Shown: piece by piece, positions 53,333 to 61,949 of the stretch
How positions within the stretch are numbered: the first letter of the stretch is position 1
Layout: each line of letters begins with the position of its first letter
Assembly: GCA_950022655.1 (NCBI GenBank)
Contig: OX465581.1
Location: 105,197,125 to 105,261,124 of the forward strand
Source of the DNA: Alentia gelatinosa
Lineage: Eukaryota; Annelida; Polychaeta; Phyllodocida; Polynoidae
Direction: 5' to 3'
DNA length: 64,000 nucleotides
The notes under the pieces: generated by a model
What the model was told of the DNA's origin: nothing
The model's database searches: none
The model's input: the letters and a program-made list of their open reading frames with translations, nothing else
Translations under genes and position numbers: made by a program

Positions 53333-54623
53333 CCTAGACTGGCCTCAGTCCGTGTATCCTAACCCTCCACCCCTTCTGAGTGACACAGGGACTGGTCTCA
53401 TCCGTAATCAGCCATGTAGACTGGCGTGATCTTGCGTCACACTCCCCAAGCAGAGGTCTGGCTACTGGTCAGGATATCTGCTGGGAGATTGATACCCTCT
53501 CACTTTGATCTCAATCGAGACATAGTCAGGAAATATATTGCTATGACAACACAGGCGGCCAGGGAACTGGAGGAGGGGAGGGGGAGGGGTAGAGGCAGGT
53601 ATAGGGTTACAGGGAGTGGCTTGGGGTCATAAACAGGGCCCTATTTTTCAGTCACGACATCGTCGGCCAACGATACCGTACGATCGTCCAGCGATTTCAG
53701 GACATTCTGGAAGACACAGAATGGCCGCTGTTCTATAGACACGATCGTAGTGCGGCACGGACGATTGCCGCGAAAAATGTCGGCCGCTACGACAAGTATA
53801 GAACTGTCTTAGGTTCTATAACACATCACTGTGCGTTTATAGATGATTTTTCCACTTCCCGACGGAATTAAGCCATGAAGTTTTAACACGAGTACGGGAT
53901 ACTTATAACCTATAATTGTACCAAATACCGAAGAAGAACGGCGGTACCGTTATGAAGTTATCGGTATTTGAATATGACACGTTGAGCTATCGATCGGATA
54001 TCGTACACGCACTCTCCGAGCAGATCTTCCGCGGTATAGCACGCGGAATCTCTGCTGGGAGAGTGAAGTAAGCGCAGTCGATGTCAAGGTCGCCGCATTA
54101 ATTAGATCACGTGATAGTAGGGGTACACTGGCCACCAGAGCAGCATTTGGTATGACAAATTTCAAACGCCGATAACTTCATAACGGTGTGGCCGATTTTC
54201 TTCATATTTGGTACGATTATAGGATATATGTATACCTTACTCGTGTGAGAATTTCAGCACTTAATTCTAAGGTAAAGGGAAGTTGCGCATTCGCTACGAC
54301 AGTCTAGAGTGGTCTTAGACCTACGACACTTGTAGCGACACTTTCCGGTCCATTGGCCACCGAGTGTCTTGACTATAGCACACCTCACACCGCCCTACGT
54401 GTCGTAGAGTGGCGATAATTGTCCGACCCTCTAAAATATCGTGACTATAGCACACTTCATAACGATTGTCGTGACTGAAAAACAGGGCCCAGGAGATTCT
54501 GGTCAGAGTGGTCAAGTCTTTGATTCATGGGCCAGTCAGAGAAGGACACATGCTATAATGAATTGTATTCCGATTTTCTTTAATCATTTAATGAATGTTC
54601 ATAATCAAAGACTTGAGCAAGTC
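53333..54623. mobile_element. TA fold-back element, copy 2 (right half, interrupted)
   Basis: Matches 45548-45988 from TAGACTGGCCTCAGTCC to the GAGCAAGTC tip, with TA outside (54624-54625). The left half is absent. It is split at GTCATAAACAG by the 853 bp Harbinger-like insertion, whereas the 45.8 kb copy reads straight through GTCATAAACAGGAGATTCTG. Confidence 0.85.
53637..54489. mobile_element. Harbinger-like fold-back MITE, copy 2
   Basis: The 853 bp element starts GGCCCTATTTTTCAGTCACG and ends with the inverse (CGTGACTGAAAAACAGGGCC), flanked by CAG on both sides (53634-53636, 54490-54492). Internal text such as CTTCCCGACGGAATTAAGC and GGCCGATTTTCTTCATATTT matches copy 1 at 4587-5359 closely; differences concentrate in the central loop, where this copy carries extra sequence (about 53985-54090, with its own GAGAGTG/CACTCTC and CGCGG/CCGCG inverted words). 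Confidence 0.88.
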
Positions 54624-54629
54624 TAGCCC

Positions 54630-55470
54630 AAACCATGTAGAAAGAAATGGGGATTTGCTCGATGGCCGGTCAAGTATGACCAGTGCTGCTCCTAAGATCC
54701 GGTTCATCACGCATTATCATAGATATCAAGGTACACAAAATCACCGGGGCTAAAACTCTGGGATAGGTTAGATGTCAACATGCAGAGTCTGGGTAGGCTT
54801 TTTAAAAAAAAATCTTTTATTCATACTGGTCGGTGCTCAACAAAGTGTTTGCTGGTTTAAATGCACGGCCAGTTCCGCGTGTACATCAACATCAGATTCA
54901 TAGCAGTATATCAAGTAACATATGTACAGACATATAGAAAATGCACAAAAGATCACTTACGGAACCATGTTACAAGCTGGCTGCTTTCATGCTGGTCGTT
55001 AAAACAATCCAACCACTAGTTTTTTTTCTTTTTGTCTCGCACCAGTTTTCCTTGTTTTGATTTGTATTGTATATATACAATTACTGTTATATTCATATTG
55101 TGGCGCTTGAAGGCGACCGGCTTGCAGATCAGTTACCTTACAGAAAATAACCTACTTGTCAAGTGGACGAACTGGATTCATCCAGAATTTGATAACAAAG
55201 AATAAAGATAAAAGCAAATAACAAAAGTCACAAACGACTTGTAAATTAAAAAAGAAAAATTTCCATTAAATACCTTCAAAGAGGGGGTAGAAAGGGGTCA
55301 AGAGTGTTTAAATCACTATGTGTGTCCCAGGCTTTTATGTTCCTTGTTCGGATAGTCATTCATGAGAAAAAGGGTTTGAGCCTTATAGTGACCAGCATGT
55401 GAGGTCATGATATGTTTTTATTTGGAACATGGACTGATGTTGGATTCTTTTGCTTGTCTAGTCATTTCTT
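54630..55470. other. Intergenic, no gene recognised
   Basis: AT-rich with no recognisable repeats or coding sequence; a short GTATATATAC palindrome lies near 55068. Confidence 0.5.
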
Positions 55471-55472
55471 AT

Positions 55473-55585
55473 AATTAACTAATACGACACTATAATTGGA
55501 GACAAATATTTATTGCCGAGGCAAGAAAAACTCCAAAGGGAGTTGATAAGAGATACGATAGATTATATCAAAGTCAGTAGTTGGC
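55473..55585 (-). repeat. Split direct repeat B2
   Basis: Identical or nearly so to 55817-55929 (ATTAACTAATACGACACTAT through AGTCAGTAGTTGGC). It is the 3' terminus of the element. Confidence 0.9.
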
Positions 55586-55680
55586 GATATATAAGAAATA
55601 CGATACATTATATCAATGTCAGTAGTTTGAGATATATAAGGTATATAGTGAGAGTCTAGCCCTAGTTGTGGGGCGGGTGG

Positions 55681-55819
55681 TGGAAAATTAAAGTTCTTAT
55701 TTGAAATCTTCGCGCCGCCCGTGTGAGATCCAGCCGTGACGTCATCGGTGTGTTGTCTCTCGAGGCCGGGAGGGGGCGTCGTGGATAATTATATCTCAAT
55801 TTTACAATTATTCTCCAAT
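55681..55819 (-). repeat. Split direct repeat A2
   Basis: Matches 59479-59617 at a constant offset of 3798 with a handful of changes; shared words include GTTCTTATTTGAAATCTT and TGACGTCATCGGTGTGTTG. It abuts B1 at AAT (55817-55819). Confidence 0.9.
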
Positions 55820-55929
55820 TAACTAATACGACACTATAATTGGAGACAAATATTTATTGCCGAGGCAAGAAAAACTCCAAAGGGAGTTGATAAGAGATAC
55901 GATAGATTATATCAAAGTCAGTAGTTGGC
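55817..55929 (-). repeat. Split direct repeat B1
   Basis: Lies just inside A2. The recombinase reading frame ends inside it, at the TGA on 55920-55918. Confidence 0.9.
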
Positions 55930-56819
55930 CAAGTTGGCGGCGAGGGCTGATGAGACCTCGAGGGACGAGGGGTTGAGGTAAGCCCTGACGCCTGACTTTG
56001 TTTTCCAGGTGCCATGGCGCATTATGGACTGGAGGTCCACACCTGGAGACTGTGGATAGAATAGCGGCTCGAGGCTGGGACCCCAGCCTTTTCCAGGGCG
56101 AGCCGTATAAATGCCGTCAGCTGGCGCGAGGCCAGCGGCGCTCCTGACGGGGTCAGGAAGGCTGGAGCCCAGGGAGGGGCTAGGCTCAACTCCCTGTAGC
56201 GGCTCCAGGCCTGCACCGGGCAGAGGTCAGAGGCCGAGGGAGCCACGAAAAGTGAGGTCGAATGTGCTGGGTCCCGGATAGTTTTTGAAGAATTGATTAC
56301 CACCCTCAGCCCCCCCCCTTCCTGCTGGATGTCTCTGCGCAGGAGGGTATGGGGGCCAGGCCCGAGGGCAGAGGGGGAGATGAGGTTAGAGCCTCGTAAC
56401 ATTGAGGCGTAGCCTATAAGAATAGCAGCCTTGAGGACCGAACCATGAGGCCCTGCCCTATCCGCTGTGCGAGCGAGAAGGGCCACGAGGTCCGCCGAGA
56501 GAGGGGGAGTCGGGGCTGGTATGTGAGGAGCCAGCCGGGCCGCGCCCTGGAGGACTTGCTTTGCGAGGAAGTGTTGGAAGGCAGAGGGGTCGCCCCCGTG
56601 GGAGACGATCCAGGCCCTCGCGCCCGAGATGTAGTTGAGGCGCGAGGTCGGTGCCGCCAGGGAGTTGGCCAGGAACTGTCCGTAGAGGGCGGCCTCGCGG
56701 ACCGACGGGGACAGGGGGTCCACTGAATACCACGCCGAGAATGTGATATACGTCCTCGCCTGCCGGGCCTTGTTTTCTTGCGTCGTGACCGAGGTCGCCG
56801 CGTTGACCGAGGCCAGCAT
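55918..56819 (-). pseudogene. Tyrosine recombinase (YR) of the Ngaro-like element, frameshifted
   Basis: The open part (56819-56022) is 265 codons. Catalytic-domain landmarks: ILIGYASMLRGSNL with the first Arg (R142), SSKT with Lys (about K179), and SIHSL with the His (H256) of the HxxR box. Directly after HSL the frame shifts near 56045; another frame continues VDLQSIMRHGTWKTKSGVRA then YLNPSS, containing the second His/Trp box and the nucleophile Tyr in AYL, down to the TGA at 55918-55920. Compared with the family, the Arg of HxxR and roughly 7-10 following residues are deleted, so this copy should not recombine. It would normally integrate the circular cDNA. It starts 33 nt after the RT stop. 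Confidence 0.88.
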
Positions 56820-56852
56820 CTGGTCCTGTAGTCTCGAGGTTCCTGGAATAGA

Positions 56853-58970
56853 TCACCAAGGGAGGGTGATTAGCGGTCTTGGTATATTAAGGGTGACTTG
56901 TGCGAGGCCCCGTTCTCTAGCGAGGGCGGCTGCCCAGGCGCCTGCTGGAGGGGAGACGAGAGCCCTCGCAGCAGCCTGGGGGAGACGAAGATCTGAGCCC
57001 GAGGCCTGTCGGATATCCAGGAGACAGTCCTTCCCTGCTATGACTAGCCAGGTCTCGCGGGCGAGAGCGGCCAGAACTGGGTCTCTGGTCTTTCCCGTGG
57101 CTAATATCTCAATTCCCCGGAGGAGGTCGAGGCCTATAATTATCCGGGCGCCCCGGGGGAGACCGGGTGCGAAGGTGGCGCATGCCGCGAGGACAGCGCA
57201 GGCCTGGAGGTGAGTTGGGGTGGTGACGAGGACCTTCATATCCGGAGTGGTTGGGTGTGCTCCATACTCCGTCAGGGAGGCCACTGCCACGCCCCCTTTT
57301 GCTTGTACTGCCCAGAGGTAGGCTTCCGGCCTGCTGGGTAGGACGACCGCGAGGCCGTTATAACGAGCAGCATAGGCGGCATACCAAGCGAGGTCTGCCT
57401 TCGCTCCTTTCGAGAGTCCTATGAGGCTATTCTGCCTAACCTTCCGAAGGGCCGCGAGGAGACTGTTTGTGAATTTGCGTGCCGGGAGGACACAGCTGGA
57501 GACGTGGACCAGTTTTCCAATTAGAGACTGGAGCTGAGGCTTGGATATGGCGGTTCTGAGAGACCATGTCGAGGCCAGAGTCTCCACCTCCCTCATTTTT
57601 TCTGGTGGGATAGTCACCTGGCCCGCCGCGGCATCTATTTTATAACCTATCCATTCTAACGCCTGTGTAGGCGGAGTACATTTATCCGGGGAGAGAGCGA
57701 GGCCAAGCCTATCCGCGAGGGCCTTGAAGTCTCTGTAGGCTGCTTGCGCCTCGAGGTCCGTGGCGGCCACTCCTAGAAAATCATCCAGGTAGACCAGTGT
57801 CTTGTGGCCTAGGCCAGCCATGATGTATGCCACCGCCTGAGTGGTCCTCTGGCATGCCGCCGCTGAGAGCCTCGCGCCGAATGGAGGGCACAGGTCCAGG
57901 TAAACGCGGGCCCCATCCGTGATGGCATAAAGGGGGTAGCAGAGAGGGTCAGCCCTGAGCTGGCGGTAGGCCCGTGCCAGGTCGGCCTTCCAGATGTAGG
58001 CCTGGGTGCCCAGCGGTTCCAGAAGGGTAATGGCATCCCTGATGCCCGGGAGAGTGTAGACAAATTTCGCTCCTTCGAAATTTCCCGGTAGCACGCCGGC
58101 ATTGACTCCCGCGCCGGGGGGGAAGGAGAGGTCCACGATTATCCGCCTGGTGGCATCCTTTTTTGGGCGGGTCATCATAGGCGAAATTTGAGTCCATGTA
58201 AAGGGGGAGGCCTTGAAGGGGCCTAGAAGGGCCCCGTGGCCCACCTCCGTCCGGATATAATCACGTACTGCCTCTGGGTAATGGTCCGCGGAGGCGTGGT
58301 TATTGCAGGTCGAGGACGGGAGAGAGGTGCGTGTGTAGCCCGAGGGCCACCCGAACTCCAGGTAGTCCAGTAGGCGGCGCTCGTGATACCCTCCGAGGGC
58401 TTCCCTCCAGGCTGCGATGTTAAAGCCTGAGGGGAGGGGGGTACGCACTCCCGCGTATTTTTGTCTGCCCGAGGCCAGGACCCGTTGGTAGACATGAAGG
58501 TGGAAGTTGTGGCTATTCCAGTGTTGCGGAAGCGGTGCCGGCCAGAGATCGCGGATAACTGGGGCGAACTCCTCCGGAGAAATCCAGGTAGGGGGATTCT
58601 CGTCCGCTATGGGGGCTGCCGCCGCCAGGGCGCGACCGAGGGACGTGTCCGTGGGGGCCCAATCCGCGGTGGTGAGAGGCTGGGCGGGACCCGCGGTGCC
58701 GCCATCTGACGGGGAATCGTGGCATCGACTTCTTGCGGTGGCGCCATCTGGTGTAGACCGGCGGCTGCCGGCGCTAGCGCACGTGGTGCCGGGCGGGAGC
58801 GGTGCCACATAGCTCATATCATTGATCACACAATCAAAAGGGGTCTGCTCCTGGACTGGCAGAATACATTGAACCGGATACAATACCGTGCATGGCGGCA
58901 TTTTCGGGCCTAAGCCTGGATCAAGCCCGGGGGCTTGGAGAGTTAGTCGAGGGTCGGTGCGAGCTTTCAT
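56853..58970 (-). CDS. Reverse transcriptase / RNase H-like polyprotein of the Ngaro-like element
   Basis: A 705-codon ORF. Residues 1-130 are low-complexity linker. 178-212 (TPLPSGFNIAAWREAL through DYLEFGWPSGY) match the segment ahead of DIRS-type RTs. The RT spans about 245-460: RRIIVDLSFP, KADLARAYRQL (first catalytic Asp, about 330), CPPFGARLSAA, VYLDDFLG (YLDD, 394-397), LSPDKC and EWIGYKID. 460-530 is the connection. 540-680 aligns in order with the DIRS-type RNase H (YLWAVQAKGG, THLQACAVLAACATF, ARIIIGLDLLRG, then RLPQAAARAL), but acidic catalytic positions look replaced. The ATG overlaps the gag stop as ATGA. Confidence 0.93.
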   Translation of the reverse strand: MKARTDPRLTLQAPGLDPGLGPKMPPCTVLYPVQCILPVQEQTPFDCVINDMSYVAPLPPGTTCASAGSRRSTPDGATARSRCHDSPSDGGTAGPAQPLTTADWAPTDTSLGRALAAAAPIADENPPTWISPEEFAPVIRDLWPAPLPQHWNSHNFHLHVYQRVLASGRQKYAGVRTPLPSGFNIAAWREALGGYHERRLLDYLEFGWPSGYTRTSLPSSTCNNHASADHYPEAVRDYIRTEVGHGALLGPFKASPFTWTQISPMMTRPKKDATRRIIVDLSFPPGAGVNAGVLPGNFEGAKFVYTLPGIRDAITLLEPLGTQAYIWKADLARAYRQLRADPLCYPLYAITDGARVYLDLCPPFGARLSAAACQRTTQAVAYIMAGLGHKTLVYLDDFLGVAATDLEAQAAYRDFKALADRLGLALSPDKCTPPTQALEWIGYKIDAAAGQVTIPPEKMREVETLASTWSLRTAISKPQLQSLIGKLVHVSSCVLPARKFTNSLLAALRKVRQNSLIGLSKGAKADLAWYAAYAARYNGLAVVLPSRPEAYLWAVQAKGGVAVASLTEYGAHPTTPDMKVLVTTPTHLQACAVLAACATFAPGLPRGARIIIGLDLLRGIEILATGKTRDPVLAALARETWLVIAGKDCLLDIRQASGSDLRLPQAAARALVSPPAGAWAAALARERGLAQVTLNIPRPLITLPW

Positions 58971-59444
58971 GCTTGGAGAGTGTGAGCCTGCAGGATTTTC
59001 TGAACTTGATCCGATATTTCGTCGCTTCTTGAGGCGGCTTCTGCGATGGTTGACGGCAGAGAAGCAGCCGGGAGATGTGCGGGCCCTAGATATCCAGGTG
59101 CGCGGATTTGGGCGGGAGGAATGGCGGCCCGAGTTTCTGCTAGCTGGCGTGTCGATTCTTTAGGTTGGATGTATGGAGCAAACCTGACATCTGGTTCTTC
59201 CTCGGGCTCTCCTGAGCTTTGGTGACAGTTCTTGTATCCCCTCTGTCTCAGCAGCAACTTCGTCTACGGCGGCATCTTGGGTACTACTTGCGGGCTTAAC
59301 CATGGCGCGAAGCATCATTTCTAGTTGGTCAAATCTTTGATCAAACTCCTCGAGCTTACCATCCATCGCGGATACTTTTCCCTCGAGGTCCAACGCCTTC
59401 ATGCTTCTGGTGACTGTCGGTGTTTTTTTCGAAGCCTTAGGCAT
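58967..59444 (-). pseudogene. Gag-like ORF of the Ngaro-like element, one frameshift
   Basis: ATG at 59444 begins MPKASKKTPTVTRSMKALDL; residues ~20-52 (EGKVSAMDGKLEEFDQRFDQ and LEMMLRAMV) form a predicted coiled coil for multimerisation. The frame runs to 59160, but from about 59235 the coherent protein continues in another frame (EEEPDVRFAPYIQPKESTRQ, LPSTIAEAASRSDEISDQVQ, KILQAHTLQA) that ends in TGA at 58969-58967, overlapping the RT ATG. The switch implies a one-base indel near 59210-59235, or less likely programmed frameshifting. No zinc knuckle is visible. The upstream ATG at 59645 lies outside the element and is not used. Confidence 0.75.
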
Positions 59445-59478
59445 TATGATGCCGGTTAGGGAGCTGTTTCTAGGGAGA

Positions 59479-59617
59479 TGAAAAATTAAAGTTCTTATTT
59501 GAAATCTTTGCGCCGCCCGTGTAAGATCCAGCCGTGACGTCATCGGTGTGTTGTCTCTCGAGGCCGGGAGGGGGCGTCGTGGATATTTATATCTCAATTT
59601 TACAATTATTCTCCAAT
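59479..59617 (-). repeat. Split direct repeat A1 (5' terminus)
   Basis: The 5' end of the element; partner of 55681-55819. Outside it the sequence changes to CTAGGATCCTAAG. Confidence 0.9.
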
Positions 59618-59619
59618 CT

Positions 59620-60330
59620 AGGATCCTAAGCGTGTGTTCCACCAACCAGGGCGAAAACGTTTTTCATCAACCACACAGCTTTTGCCAGCAGACCTGGCTT
59701 CGGTGAGGGAGTAGCCTGCTTGGTGGTACAGCTTGCCAGTACCCCCAACCCCAGCCCAGCAGACGCCAGTCGGCCACCAGTCATATTTTTGCCAGTCTAG
59801 CAGGATTTTTTCTAGATGGTAAAAACTGATATATTAGTTTTTGCCAGTTGGAACTACGTGGCTAGCCAATAGGTTTGGTGAGAACCTGGCACCCGAATTA
59901 AAAGTTCACGGCCAACACTGCAATGCAGGCTGCAAAAGACCCCAGGGCAATACCCGGGATGCATACGTGAGAGACGCCGTCAACTTGAACGGTCAACACC
60001 TGCAATGCACTAACCCACTAGCGGAGACCAAAAATTCAGACAGTTTGGGTACTCTGGGCAGAATCTTTGTACCAGAGTGTACAATACACATTCATAATAT
60101 CAACTCTTATCTTTATTTACCTTCATTGCATTCTGACAACATTTGATGACCTGTCAGCTTTCCCATACAAATCTCAATGGCTGCATACTCCTTTGCTTGA
60201 TACCCACTTTTTGTGCAGTCTGAGCAGTGTAGTGCATGGAGGAGTGTTAGAGGCACCCCTTATCGAATGAACAGGAAACTAGTGAAGAGCGATAATGCCG
60301 CCAACATCCTCCAGATGGTGTCACTGTCCC
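59620..60330. other. Intergenic, no gene recognised
   Basis: Includes TTTTTGCCAGT words (59789-59850) and a 101-codon frame (59841-60146) without motifs. Confidence 0.5.
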
Positions 60331-60332
60331 CT

Positions 60333-60424
60333 CTCAGCCGACTCCTACCCAGTGCTAGGTCTGGGTGTTTGGGCGCTATTTTCAGCTTGCCTGGGACCAG
60401 GCGCTGGGTAGCTCGGCTGAGAGG
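60333..60424. repeat. Hairpin CTCTCAGCCGA...TCGGCTGAGAG
   Basis: CTCTCAGCCGACTCCTACCC faces GGGTAGCTCGGCTGAGAG, with AGTGC/GCGCT inside and a loop of about 45 bp. Probably a small fold-back element. Confidence 0.75.
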
Positions 60425-60564
60425 CCAGCTCAGTGTCAAAAGAACGCCTAGTTTGTGGAATACATGCTTTACTGGTAGGACGCTTCATGTCAATTGTCAG
60501 GAATAGGGTTGAAACAGTCCCTTTTATTTTGCCTCTTTTTATAGGACATCAACTCCAATACCTA

Positions 60565-60710
60565 GAGCAGGTTGGTGTCTGCAGCTTACGCGGGGTACCT
60601 GCTTACGCGGGGTTAAAATAAACAGTTAATAGAGGGAACCGTTCGGAGCAAAGGTGTCCGTTAAAGCGGGGTGTCCGCTTACGCAGGGTAACCGTTAGGC
60701 GGGGTTCTAC
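60565..60710. repeat. GCTTACGCGGGGT tandem words
   Basis: CAGCTTACGCGGGGTACC, TGCTTACGCGGGGTTA, CGTTAAAGCGGGGTGT, CGCTTACGCAGGGTAA and CGTTAGGCGGGGTTCT occur in one orientation. A degenerate minisatellite. Confidence 0.75.
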
Positions 60711-60719
60711 GGCAAGAAT

Positions 60720-61735
60720 ACCTTACGGTATTCACTAAAATTGTCTTAGGACCTGAAGTAGCTCTTCATTGCAATCAATAGATTTAAAAAAAATTAAAAT
60801 GATATATATATATGTATTGATTTACACACATTGTTCCTGTGTTGATTGAAAAATGCATGAATTTATGGTGAATGCCAGTAGGTATTTTCGCCCCCGCATA
60901 CATGTATAATGCCTGGAGGCATTTTCGCGCCTCACGTACACATTGCCTGTAATATTTTTTCCCTGAATATCACCACAGCTACGTTGATATTCGACTAGGT
61001 ATTTAACAAAACGCTAATTAACATCAGAATTCGTGACACTGTCGTGCGCTTACCGCTCCGGGAAAGGTGTGCAGCCGTTAAAGGGTTTATGACACTTCAT
61101 CTCAGACACAGGTACACTATACATATAATAGCTAGGCGTGGTGTTATTCATCGGTAAATAGTTGACAAGCATTATGAAAGATAAACATTTAAGTAATTAA
61201 TTGATAACGATCGAATTGAATATGGATGCTATGAACCAATATTGAAATATATTAAGGGAATGAGAATGAAATGAAGAAAATAAATGGTGTTGGGTGGGTG
61301 GGTAACATTTGTGATGGAATAAATACCTGTGATAGTAGTAATGGTGGATATATCTGTATAAGAAGGAAGAGAAGGGGGTGGTTTGTGGGAGTGAGGTGTG
61401 GGTTGAAATGTCTGTAGGTGGTTAAGGAGGAGTAACTCGGGGGAGGTGGGGTAATAATCGGATCGTTGTTAATCGGTGATATCTATGTCTAGTACTTTGG
61501 TATGATATCAGCTCTGTTCAATGTTATTAATAACCTATTCATTAATTTGATATCTTAGTAGAGTGGTCAACACTCTGGGGCTAGGAGACTATGTCGGCGT
61601 GTCGGCCGGTCGGCTGTTCGCCTAAAAATTAAATGAATCAGTTTTTTCCAGCTGACAGAATTTACAGCAGAAGGTACACGCGATGATACATGCAAATTAG
61701 GCTGGGCCTAAGCTCATGGGATTATCGTCGGTAGG
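60720..61735. other. Intergenic, no gene recognised
   Basis: AT-rich. 61330-61450 is purine/TGG-rich on the plus strand. No gene or palindrome recognised. Confidence 0.5.
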
Positions 61736-61740
61736 CCGGA

Positions 61741-61944
61741 CTGTTTGGTGGATCAGCAAAACAAGGGTATTTAGAGCCGACAGACAGTCGCAGACAGTCG
61801 CCGAAGCCCGAGAGAAGGCCAAGAGACAAGCCGAAGCTTGTCGGCTTGTCGGAAGCTTGTCGGACATACCTTGAGAGACACGATGGTGGGCCGACAGTCT
61901 GCGACAACTGTCGTGGCTATTTTATTTGCTGAGCCACCAAACAA
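61741..61944. mobile_element. Fold-back element with TGTTTGGTGG termini
   Basis: CTGTTTGGTGGATCAGCAAA at left is mirrored by TTTGCTGAGCCACCAAACA at right. Arms continue through GCCGACAGACAGTCGCAGAC and its inverse GTCTGCGAC/CTGTCG. Short CTTGTCGG words repeat in the loop (61845-61865), and more CGACA words follow to about 62030. Confidence 0.8.
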
Positions 61945-61949
61945 ATCAT

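Larger units (their letters stand above)
55473..59617 (-). mobile_element. Ngaro/DIRS-type tyrosine-recombinase retrotransposon
   Basis: The 4145 bp minus-strand element is bounded by split direct repeats: a 139 bp A repeat (59479-59617 and 55681-55819) and a 113 bp B repeat (55817-55929 and 55473-55585). In element orientation the order is A1-gag-RT-YR-B1-A2-B2, the diagnostic arrangement of PAT/Ngaro-type YR retroelements, which integrate via a circular DNA. A and B meet at a shared AAT. GC content is far above the surrounding DNA. No methyltransferase domain is seen, pointing to Ngaro rather than DIRS/PAT. Gag and YR frames carry lesions. Confidence 0.92.

Noticed and set aside
56445..59163. 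Plus-strand Arg-rich ORFs within the Ngaro-like element
   Set aside because: They are antisense to well-supported minus-strand RT, YR and gag frames in GC-rich DNA.
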